DNA of 49,305 bases. Source: Pseudomonadota bacterium. Lineage in GTDB: Bacteria > Pseudomonadota > Alphaproteobacteria > Rhodobacterales > Rhodobacteraceae. Position numbers and translations under genes: made by a program. The notes beneath the pieces were generated by a model. It had not been told where the DNA came from, did not search any database, and worked only from the letters and a program-made list of their open reading frames with translations. The stretch covers positions 1-49,305 of the forward strand of contig JAQBUS010000001.1 in the NCBI GenBank assembly GCA_027623875.1, in the 5' to 3' direction. Positions 39,611 through 47,418 of the stretch are shown one piece after another (the first letter of the stretch is position 1; each line of letters opens with the position of its first letter).

Positions 39611-40733
39611 CGCTGAAAACTATATCCGTACATTGATCTTCTCCGGCAACGCAAAGCCAGTGAGGATGATTGCCTTCCTCAAAGTCAAAATCAGCCTCCT
39701 GTTTGAAGGTTTCTTCCCTTGCGTATAAGACTCTCTTGTCTAATCTAGGAGCAAAGATTTTAGGAGGAGTTTCCCTTCCTTTTGCCAAGTTGCAAGCCCA
39801 CCAGCTGAAAGATGAGTTAGCCCTAAAAATACTTCTGGCGAAATATAACCTAAGAAAGTCCGGGAGCCAATCAAATATAATATCGGGAACAACTTCCGAA
39901 CCTACTGGATAGTGCCATCCACCCCTTTTGTATTGATGCTTTTCTTTAATCCAATTTCCAGTTCTATCGTCAGTAGTCCATTCAATTTCCTTCGAATCAT
40001 AACCGTACTTTTCAAAAGCCTTTAAGTATGAGCTTTCAGCTACCACAGAATAACCTCCGTTATCTTTATAGTTTACGTCTGAAATGTCGTCTCTCCTTAG
40101 GTGAGCTATATCGTAAGTGCCCTGCTTGTCCTCCAGTCTTTTATAGACGTCTAGATTTTTAACCTCATCTTTAAATTCATACAAACTATGAACATCTGAG
40201 ATTTTCATTTTTTCAAATATACTAGTGTGGTAAGCACTGACACTATCTATGCAGACGTCTTGACCAAAGTCGGTGTAGTTTTCATTTGGATTATCTGCAT
40301 TTACATACTTGAAGTCAAAGTCACTTCTAGAGCTAAACTCATTAATTTTAGTCATTCTATAGTCTATTTCATCAAATGGTTTTGTGGACTGATTAATGTG
40401 TAATCTTAATTCGTCGTCATAAATTACCTTATGATTCAAGTTGAATAATTGGTCCCCCTCCCACTCCGAAGGGAGATACAGAGTTCCATTAAACATCTTA
40501 GCTCTCTCGTGTGCGTAAGCATATGTATGCATGCGATTTCCAAATCTTCCGTTCCAGTGCATTATTAATACATCTTGACCATTTTTGCCTCGGTTTTTAC
40601 CCTTAGACTTAAATGGAGGAATCTCTTCTGGAATGTCGGAAAAGTCAGCCTCGACAATTTCGTTCACTATCTCCTTGCTGGATTTAATGGATTGCCTAGG
40701 GCTTTTTTTACTCTTTCTTGATTTGGCAGTCAT
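39603..40733 (-). CDS. GT11-like (alpha-1,2-)fucosyltransferase (376 aa)
   Basis: After a Lys/Ser-rich disordered N-terminus (1-50) the GT11 motifs appear: WNGRFGNRMHTYAYAHERAK (compare GQLGNQMFQYA), YDIAHLRRDDISDV (the HxRR-x-D GDP-fucose motif) and FRANSSFSWWACNLAKGRET (compare NSTFSWWA). It starts one base after the recA stop (TAGCATG), so recA and the whole sugar cassette can be on one message. The basic N-terminus is unusual for the family. Confidence 0.8.
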   Translation of the reverse strand: MTAKSRKSKKSPRQSIKSSKEIVNEIVEADFSDIPEEIPPFKSKGKNRGKNGQDVLIMHWNGRFGNRMHTYAYAHERAKMFNGTLYLPSEWEGDQLFNLNHKVIYDDELRLHINQSTKPFDEIDYRMTKINEFSSRSDFDFKYVNADNPNENYTDFGQDVCIDSVSAYHTSIFEKMKISDVHSLYEFKDEVKNLDVYKRLEDKQGTYDIAHLRRDDISDVNYKDNGGYSVVAESSYLKAFEKYGYDSKEIEWTTDDRTGNWIKEKHQYKRGGWHYPVGSEVVPDIIFDWLPDFLRLYFARSIFRANSSFSWWACNLAKGRETPPKIFAPRLDKRVLYAREETFKQEADFDFEEGNHPHWLCVAGEDQCTDIVFSDE

Positions 40734-40734
40734 G

Positions 40735-41841
40735 CTAATTTAATTTTATAATTTCTTCTTTTACATAATTATAAAGAAAGTCTTTCATTTTTCTATTACC
40801 TTCTAAGAAATCCAATAGTTTTTGCTCTCCTTGGAATTTATCTGGGCATTCTATGCCTTTCTTGGATAGCTTGTTTATCATTTCTTCGTCAATAGATAGC
40901 CAAGGGCCTTTCTGTTCGATGTAACCCCAGGCCTTCATTAAGTCTATTATCTCTCTTTCTACCCAAACGGACTCTCCGTTTTTTCTACCATACTTAATTG
41001 GATATCTTACTTGAGCGCCAGTTTTTTCATTAACGCTTTTGCGGAAACGAATTTTGCAATAATGACCTATTGGGTCGCCCTTGTCATCTATTCTGGTTGC
41101 CGAGGGATTCGTGAACATTATATCTCCAGTGTACCTCTCCTCGAATTCGCATATGAAATTTGCGTAATGCTTTACTGCATTTCCACCCGCCTGCTTTACT
41201 TTTGGGCCACCTCTTGAGGCGTAAGGATTTGTAGCAACCTCAATTCTTACTTGAGAGGTCAATATGAGCATGTGTCCCATTTTCGTCAAGGGGAGAATCA
41301 CCTTCTTTAAGAAAACAGATGTTATTAGGGCTCCGCCAGCTACTTGCTCGCTCTCTTCGAACGGTTTATTGAAATCGTTTACCCTGCATAATGCATCCAT
41401 GCTGTCAATAATAAATAAATACTTTTTCTTTTCAGAGTTATTGTGTATTAATTCTCTAATAAGTTCAAAAACTTTTTCGTATACATTACAGTCGAACTTG
41501 AAAAAACTTTCTGGATCGGTATTTACACCACACCTGTTTAAGAGCTCAGGAGATAGCCTACCTTCGCTTTTGACGTATACAACCATCCCTCCCCCCTTAA
41601 AGTGGTCTTGGAAGTGTTTTGCCACCGTTAAGGCGCAGCTAGTCTTCCCTCCCTCATTTACACCGGTAAATCTATGAGCCCCGGGAGTGAACCCTCCATT
41701 TAGGGCCAAGTCTAAATTCAAACTGCCAGTCGGTATCTTGTAATGAAAATCCTCATGATTGTTATAATGATATTTTACATTATCCTTGTCGTTAAGGAAT
41801 TTTTCTATTTGCTGTTTAGATGCAGAAGGTTCTTTAGCCAT
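40735..41841 (-). CDS. recA: RecA-family recombinase (368 aa)
   Basis: RecA core: LNLDLALNGGFTPGAHRFTG, then VNEGGKTS as Walker A (60-68), KKYLFIIDSMDALCRVNDF as Walker B, LILTSQVRIEVATNP, and GGPKVKQAGGNAVKHYANFI, the L2/GGxALxFYA block. It lacks much of the C-terminal domain and has a short charged tail. It promotes strand exchange in phage recombination and repair. The true start is ATG 41841: the longer frame from TTG 41859 overlaps the -10 box TATGAT. The ATG is 6 nt after that box, so a leaderless message is predicted. Confidence 0.92.
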   Translation of the reverse strand: MAKEPSASKQQIEKFLNDKDNVKYHYNNHEDFHYKIPTGSLNLDLALNGGFTPGAHRFTGVNEGGKTSCALTVAKHFQDHFKGGGMVVYVKSEGRLSPELLNRCGVNTDPESFFKFDCNVYEKVFELIRELIHNNSEKKKYLFIIDSMDALCRVNDFNKPFEESEQVAGGALITSVFLKKVILPLTKMGHMLILTSQVRIEVATNPYASRGGPKVKQAGGNAVKHYANFICEFEERYTGDIMFTNPSATRIDDKGDPIGHYCKIRFRKSVNEKTGAQVRYPIKYGRKNGESVWVEREIIDLMKAWGYIEQKGPWLSIDEEMINKLSKKGIECPDKFQGEQKLLDFLEGNRKMKDFLYNYVKEEIIKLN

Positions 41842-41847
41842 ACAAGT

Positions 41848-41876
41848 ATCATAAACCAAGACGACATAGAAGTCAA
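41848..41876 (-). promoter_or_regulatory. Promoter of recA and probably the glycan cassette
   Basis: TTGACT (41871-41876), 17 nt, TATGAT (41848-41853) on the minus strand; ATG 41841 begins 6 nt later. No other strong promoter is seen until 24 kb. Confidence 0.8.
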
Positions 41877-42283
41877 CTCAAAAAATCTCTTATTGATCTC
41901 TTTTTTATTTTTTGGGTGTTTTTTTCAACAACGTCGTTCTTTGGCTTAAATGTTTTGAGCTTTTTAGGCTTCCAGTGAAATTCTTTCCACTTCTTATCTA
42001 GGGAATTAATCCAATAGTCGCTATCTTTATTAAAGAACAGAGCAAAAGTTGGAAGCTTTCCAGTCTTTGAAAGTTTTTTTCCGTAATTTCCATACGCCTC
42101 ATTAAAGGAAACTTTATGCCAGAAGTTATAATCTGGAAATCTTTTGTAAAGCTTTGTGAAGAATTTATTCTCCCTACTCCAGAAGCTTCTAGCTTCTTTT
42201 GTCGAATTGTCAGAGGGAAAGACTAGTAATCTTTCTATGACCAATTGGAAATCTGACTTTTTTCTGGGACTCTTGGAAGGCAT
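41873..42283 (-). CDS. Unknown protein (136 aa)
   Basis: Basic at both ends, with an aromatic-rich core: FWSRENKFFTKLYKRFPDYN, FWHKVSFNEAYGNYGKKLSK and FALFFNKDSDYWINSLDKKW. The tail KKRSIRDFLS may be a partner-binding peptide. No family recognised. The ATG lies 7 nt after a -10 box. It comes directly before recA, and the recA -35 box overlaps its stop codon. Confidence 0.6.
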   Translation of the reverse strand: MPSKSPRKKSDFQLVIERLLVFPSDNSTKEARSFWSRENKFFTKLYKRFPDYNFWHKVSFNEAYGNYGKKLSKTGKLPTFALFFNKDSDYWINSLDKKWKEFHWKPKKLKTFKPKNDVVEKNTQKIKKRSIRDFLS

Positions 42284-42290
42284 GTTAGTA

Positions 42291-42319
42291 ATTCTAACAT
42301 ATTAATTTAAAAATGTCAA
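42291..42319 (-). promoter_or_regulatory. Promoter of the 136-residue gene
   Basis: TTGACA (42314-42319), 17-nt spacer ending TGT (extended -10), TAGAAT (42291-42296); ATG 42283 begins 7 nt later. Its -35 box overlaps the stop of the 1699-residue gene. Confidence 0.82.
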
Positions 42320-45300
42320 TATTTAAACCAACTCCAAGGCACTGTGTTTGGTCCAATATCGTAGCTGTGACCATCATTTGTGTGTAGGTATTCATCGCCA
42401 TTTCCATCACGATCCCCTTCGGGATCATCTAAGTATCTGCCAGGATTCCACATGTCAGCGCCGTCTCCACCTTTGCCATTTATGTTAAATTTTGATTGAC
42501 TAGTCAAACTGATAGGGTCACTGGGATCGAATTTTAAAGGAATGACTGCAACTCCATTTCCAAGGTCTTCGCCAGATGTATTGAACCCACCCTCTTGGTA
42601 ATTACTGCCGCCTTCTCCATATGTAGCCCAATATTGCTCGCTAATATCTTTTCCGTGTTCAGCGAAATTCTCTTTGAATGAGTAAGGGTCAAAAACTGAA
42701 TCAAGGTCTTGAAGGGATGGTATCGAAGACGCCTTAAAAGGATAAACTGAATCATTCAAATGTTTCTCTTCGACTTTTGCGGAATGACTATCATATCTAA
42801 GTTTATTAAGCTTGGTTTGGTACCGATTTGATGCTGCCTGTTGATCATCTAAAACTTGAAAAAACGTTGGCCAAAATAAAAGTAGTTCGTACTCGCAGAT
42901 TGGACATTCGTCGGGTTTGTCGCGCCAATTAGTAACACTAAAGTCACTGCATGTTGAGGGCTTTAATCTATCTCTGGAGGTTGGAAGCAGGTAAGCGGCA
43001 GCTCCCCAGAGCGAGAATTTTTCAGATTCTCCAGATTCTTTATTTCCAATTATGCCTACTATGATATCGTACTTTCCACCATCTTTATAGTTTGGACAAC
43101 TTTGTTTACCCCATTCTCCCACAGTATCTTCCACGAGCACTGTCTGTGCAGCAACAACACTTATGTCATCTGCTCCAGAAAGAACCACCTCACCTGTCTT
43201 CTGAGGAATGGTGAATTTAAACTTATTATAGCCGTCACCTGTCGGCGTTACTTCCTTACCTTTCTCAGCAAATCCAAAAGTCCCATCTTGACTAAAACCA
43301 AAATTCATTCCCCCGTCTAAAGTAGAAGTGAGCCAAAGCCAGTGCTTCTCCCCTTCTTCGTTAAAATTGGATTCGTATGTTTTATATGGACACCATTGAA
43401 AAGCGGAAACATCTATATAGTTGAATTCATTTGTTGATGTTAATGCTACCTTGTCCCTTTGCTCAGAGAGCGACTCAGGAAAATCAGGAGCGGCTTCTTC
43501 CGTTGGTACGTCACTTGCGAAGTTAGCTTTATACCAATAAGCCTTTTTTGATTCTTTATTGCATTTTTTGTCCTCATCTGCCTCTTCTTCGTAGCGGGTT
43601 CCTAGTTTGCAGTGTCCGACAGTACCGTTTAGTTTGTCTTTGAAATCAGATTGACTAGTGGGAAATGCGTCTAAAGCCACGAAGGGCATGCAGTACTTAG
43701 TTTCCTTTGGCGTTAGGGTTGCGCTAGGTGAAGCTGAAGGACTAGGTGAGGGGCTGGACGAAGGTGAGGGTGAAGGACTTGCCGAAGGGCTAACCGAAGC
43801 CGAAGGGCTAACCGAAGCCGAAGGGCTAACCGAAGGACTTGCCGAAGGGCTAACTGAAGCCGAAGGGCTAACCGAAGCCGAAGGGCTAACCGAAGCCGAA
43901 GGACTAACCGAAGGACTAACCGAAGGACTAACCGAAGCCGAAGGACTAACCGAAGCCGAAGGACTAACCGAAGGACTAACCGAAGCCGAAGGGCTGACCG
44001 AAGCCGTAGGACTAACGGATGGGGTCGGAGTCGTCCAGTTCGTAAGAGTTGGACTAACTGAAACCGTAGGAGTTTGGTTAGAAGTGAAAGTTACGGTCAC
44101 GGATACGGACGCAGTTAAACTTACGGAAGGAGTGGGCGTCGTCCAATCTGTAAACGTAACCGTAGGACTAACCGAAGCCGAAGGACTAACCGAAACCGAA
44201 GGACTAACCGAAGCCGAAGGGCTGACCGAAGGAGTAACCGAAGGACTAACCGAAGCCGAAGGGCTGACCGAAGGAGTAACCGAAGGACTAACCGAAGCCG
44301 AAGGGCTAACCGAAGGGCTAACCGAAGGGCTAACCGAAGGGCTAACCGAAGGACTAACCGAAGCCGAAGGACTAACCGAAACCGAAGGACTAACCGAGGC
44401 CGTGAGAGTGGGGGTAGGAGTAAACGGAGTAAAAGTTAAAGTCGGGGTGGGGCTTAATGTAACCGTCGGAGTATTACAACCATTGCAATGTGAATGAAAA
44501 GCTCCTACAGCAGAAGAATTCAAAACCGATGTAGGTTGATAAAGCCTAATATCATCCACGACCGTATAACAGACCTCTGGGGCGTGAGTAATCGAAAAAA
44601 CAGCTCCACTGACCACTCCGGCAGGCCTAGGACTCTTCTTGTACCAACCTATTTGAGCTCCGTCGCTACACCTGTTTAAATAAAATCCAACATAAAGAAG
44701 GTCTTGCGGTGTTAAGGTGGGGGTTAGTGATACACTAGGGCTAGGTGAGGGCGAAGGACTGGGTGAGGGACTAGGCGAAGCACTTGGAGTTTCTGACACG
44801 CTTGGAGTTGGCGTCTCCTGAGGCGTTGGAGTTTTACTGGGGGTTGATGTTGGGCTAACTGAGGACGTAGGACTAACTGACAGAGTAGGTGTAAACGGAG
44901 TTAAGGTTACTGAAATCGTCGGCGTATCTGGAGTTAGGGTTAGAGAAACTGAAACTGTAGGAGTGCAGGCCCAGTTATAAACTGAAACACTGCCACCCCA
45001 ATCCGCATCTTCAGGGCAACCTTTGGGGGATTGCTCTAGTGAATAAGCATGAGTCGTTCCGGCGCTAGTGCCACTAGGGAAATTATAATTAGGAGCGTCA
45101 GTAATCCACCAGCCTCCGGAGGTTGAGGATTCTTCCCCAAACCATAAATGATAGTTTCCGCTGGAATGCTTCCAAATAGGTTGACATCCTAAGATTCCCA
45201 ATGAAGCATCAATAGTATAAGTGCCATCAGCAAGAGTTGAGGTGCCGGAAACGCAAAACGAATCCGTGCTACAGCCCGTGCAAGTAAAAGTTACCGTTGG

Positions 45301-47415
45301 AGTTAAGGAGACTGTACTCGTTAAAGATACCGAAGGGGTCGAAGTAGGCGAAACTGTCGCTGTTAGAGATACTGAAGCGGTCGAGGTCGGCGAAACTGTA
45401 ACTGTTGGGGTCGCACAAGACGAATCGCTGCAACCTCCAGCGATTTTAGTATACTCGCTAGTGAGTAAAGTGTTTGACAAGCCTTGCCCGGAGAATAAAG
45501 CTATAACTTTATAGCAAACTCCATTAGCGTTGGCTTTGATTACGTCGTCGACACTTAAGTCTCCATTTGTGCCATCTAATTGTTCGTAGGTTTGCTTTGA
45601 CCCACTTGAATCAGCGAAGCAGGACTCAATTCTTATTGCATTGTAAGGAGTTAGCGTTAAAGTTATTGATTCCGTCTTTGTTGGAGAAACTGAAACGGTT
45701 GGGGTTGTTACGCATTTATCGTCAAGACAATCTCTGGATGATATTTTTTCGTATTCACCCGGCTCTAGCTCTGCTACGGCAGTACACCCTTCGTAGATTA
45801 TGCTTACAACCTTATAGCAGACAGTAGAGCCAATTGGCCTTATGACATCATTGTCTAAAAGGTCGCCATTTGTCTTATCTCCATAGTACAGTATGACTCC
45901 TGGATCTTCGCACTTTTGTAGGACTATACAGCCTGGAGTCGGCGTGGGAGAAGCTGTAACTGTTGGAGTGCAGACCTGAGCAGCGCAATCGTTACAATTA
46001 CCCATAAAAGTTAGGTCCGCATGATCGGGCAGGTCTATAGACTCAAAACACGCGTCGGGTTCAGAAACTCCTCCATTTCTAATGCTCGATGTCACTGCAA
46101 TGCAATCATCAGATGACGTCCGATAAACTGAGTTTACGCCTGTAGCTATATCGGTTTTGGATTTGTAGTAAATTCCTGTAGAGCTGCCGGAATTTCCACT
46201 GCAATCAGTGCAGGTAACGTGAGTAACCTTATACCACTTTTCAGGAGTACATGTTATTGAAGTTGTCGGAGAAACTGAAACCGTAGGCGTAATGCCGGGC
46301 GTAAGAGTAGCACTAACTGAAACGGTGGGGGTTGACCAGTTTGTGACTGTAACGGTGGGAGATGCGGTAGGGCTGACGGATGGAGTGGGCGTTGTCCAAT
46401 TCGTAACAGTCGGACTAACTGAAACCGTAGGAGTTTGGTCAGGAGTGAAAGTTACGGTCACGGAGGGACTTAATGTAACCGTCGGGGTTACTGCGCAAGC
46501 CGCGCAATCCTGCCCGATGGCAGTCCACCCCGAAGTGAAAACCCTAGAAGGTTCGGAAGTTGATATTGCGGTATAAACTTGAACACAAAAACCACCAATA
46601 GTTTTTACCCAATCTCCCTCGTTTAAGGTGCTATGAAATTCAATTGGTAATATGTATTCGATAGAGCTCTCTAAAATATTTGAAGGATCGCATCCGCCAT
46701 TTTCGAAAAGCAGCGACCTCTTCTTCATTACTTGCCAAGGCGTTATAGTTACGGTGGGCGTAACAACACAATCTTGACAGCTTTGTCCGTAATCCCAGGA
46801 GTAAGAAGTATTATTTCCATCTTCTATTTTGCCTCTAATAAGCATCTGGTCAGACCAGTCCACTAAATCAATCTCAAAACATTTACCTATTACATTTACT
46901 GCAGAATTACCCCACCAAGAATCGTCAACGCCTTTTAGCCAAATGCCATTGGTAATCGGTCCATATTGGGCGGGATTCCTGTTTATATCAAAATAAAGAG
47001 TTGTTGAAGAGTTAACTGGAGAAGTTAAGTATCCTTGATTGACACAATTTTCATAACGAACAAGACGAGCAACTTGCGCAGTAACCGTAAAGTTAACATT
47101 GGCTGTAGTTTCCCAATCTAGGGTACTTGTGTTTCCTGAACTACTGGGAATTGTAGCGTTTGTAGTGTTCCCATCTACTCCAAGAATTCCTATGGAGCCT
47201 TGACCTGAAAGGCTGTCCTCTAGCTTCCAGACAGAACCGTTCCAATATATAAATAAAGTAGCACTGTTATTTCCCTGCCCTATATCATATCTCCAATAAG
47301 CTTTACCGTTTTTGTCTCCACCGTAATTATACCAACCGTTTGCATTGTCGGTAACTCCTCCGCCAAGAGAAATGGTGGTCGGATGCCCAGAAACAAATAA
47401 TGCTGCAGTATCCAT
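42316..47415 (-). CDS. Giant Ser/Thr/Pro-rich beads-on-a-string surface or fibre protein (1699 aa)
   Basis: There is no signal peptide. Residues 1-130 are beta-rich (LFVSGHPTTISLGGGVTDNA). About seven cysteine-containing beads of 70-110 residues follow, each ending in C-x(1-3)-C-x(1-3)-TPTVT-x-SP; two are clearly related (TNGDLLDNDVIRPIGSTVCY and TNGDLSVDDVIKANANGVCY). Mucin-like linkers of PTVSVSPT/SVSPSAS units join them, expanding to a long repeat at about 990-1232. The C-terminal 460 residues are non-repetitive with a Cys cluster (CPICEYELL) and end PNTVPWSWFKY. I infer a virion fibre or decoration protein with flexible, possibly O-glycosylated, linkers. It is cotranscribed with the 592-residue protein, whose stop lies 3 nt upstream. 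Not assigned to a named family. Confidence 0.8.
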   Translation of the reverse strand: MDTAALFVSGHPTTISLGGGVTDNANGWYNYGGDKNGKAYWRYDIGQGNNSATLFIYWNGSVWKLEDSLSGQGSIGILGVDGNTTNATIPSSSGNTSTLDWETTANVNFTVTAQVARLVRYENCVNQGYLTSPVNSSTTLYFDINRNPAQYGPITNGIWLKGVDDSWWGNSAVNVIGKCFEIDLVDWSDQMLIRGKIEDGNNTSYSWDYGQSCQDCVVTPTVTITPWQVMKKRSLLFENGGCDPSNILESSIEYILPIEFHSTLNEGDWVKTIGGFCVQVYTAISTSEPSRVFTSGWTAIGQDCAACAVTPTVTLSPSVTVTFTPDQTPTVSVSPTVTNWTTPTPSVSPTASPTVTVTNWSTPTVSVSATLTPGITPTVSVSPTTSITCTPEKWYKVTHVTCTDCSGNSGSSTGIYYKSKTDIATGVNSVYRTSSDDCIAVTSSIRNGGVSEPDACFESIDLPDHADLTFMGNCNDCAAQVCTPTVTASPTPTPGCIVLQKCEDPGVILYYGDKTNGDLLDNDVIRPIGSTVCYKVVSIIYEGCTAVAELEPGEYEKISSRDCLDDKCVTTPTVSVSPTKTESITLTLTPYNAIRIESCFADSSGSKQTYEQLDGTNGDLSVDDVIKANANGVCYKVIALFSGQGLSNTLLTSEYTKIAGGCSDSSCATPTVTVSPTSTASVSLTATVSPTSTPSVSLTSTVSLTPTVTFTCTGCSTDSFCVSGTSTLADGTYTIDASLGILGCQPIWKHSSGNYHLWFGEESSTSGGWWITDAPNYNFPSGTSAGTTHAYSLEQSPKGCPEDADWGGSVSVYNWACTPTVSVSLTLTPDTPTISVTLTPFTPTLSVSPTSSVSPTSTPSKTPTPQETPTPSVSETPSASPSPSPSPSPSPSPSVSLTPTLTPQDLLYVGFYLNRCSDGAQIGWYKKSPRPAGVVSGAVFSITHAPEVCYTVVDDIRLYQPTSVLNSSAVGAFHSHCNGCNTPTVTLSPTPTLTFTPFTPTPTLTASVSPSVSVSPSASVSPSVSPSVSPSVSPSVSPSASVSPSVTPSVSPSASVSPSVTPSVSPSASVSPSVSVSPSASVSPTVTFTDWTTPTPSVSLTASVSVTVTFTSNQTPTVSVSPTLTNWTTPTPSVSPTASVSPSASVSPSVSPSASVSPSASVSPSVSPSVSPSASVSPSASVSPSASVSPSASPSVSPSASVSPSASVSPSASPSPSPSSSPSPSPSASPSATLTPKETKYCMPFVALDAFPTSQSDFKDKLNGTVGHCKLGTRYEEEADEDKKCNKESKKAYWYKANFASDVPTEEAAPDFPESLSEQRDKVALTSTNEFNYIDVSAFQWCPYKTYESNFNEEGEKHWLWLTSTLDGGMNFGFSQDGTFGFAEKGKEVTPTGDGYNKFKFTIPQKTGEVVLSGADDISVVAAQTVLVEDTVGEWGKQSCPNYKDGGKYDIIVGIIGNKESGESEKFSLWGAAAYLLPTSRDRLKPSTCSDFSVTNWRDKPDECPICEYELLLFWPTFFQVLDDQQAASNRYQTKLNKLRYDSHSAKVEEKHLNDSVYPFKASSIPSLQDLDSVFDPYSFKENFAEHGKDISEQYWATYGEGGSNYQEGGFNTSGEDLGNGVAVIPLKFDPSDPISLTSQSKFNINGKGGDGADMWNPGRYLDDPEGDRDGNGDEYLHTNDGHSYDIGPNTVPWSWFKY
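43720..44400 (-). repeat. Degenerate tandem repeat coding (S-x-S-P)n
   Basis: Units of 12 and 18 nt with the core TTCGGTTAGTCC or CCTTCGGTTAGCCC on the minus strand, in irregular order, coding SVSPSA and SPSVSP units. It is interrupted once by unique sequence coding TFTDWTTPTPSV near 44010-44150. This is the only low-complexity DNA in the window. Confidence 0.95.
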
Positions 47416-47418
47416 TTA

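Noticed and set aside
43720..44400. CRISPR-like regular repeats
   Set aside because: Units are 12 and 18 nt, in coding phase and without unique spacers of constant length. They encode protein linkers.
43658..44497. Plus-strand open frame of 279 codons with EGLTEA repeats
   Set aside because: It is the reverse-strand shadow of the (S-x-S-P)n coding repeat. The repeat makes long open frames on both strands. No promoter or ribosome-binding site was seen for it.
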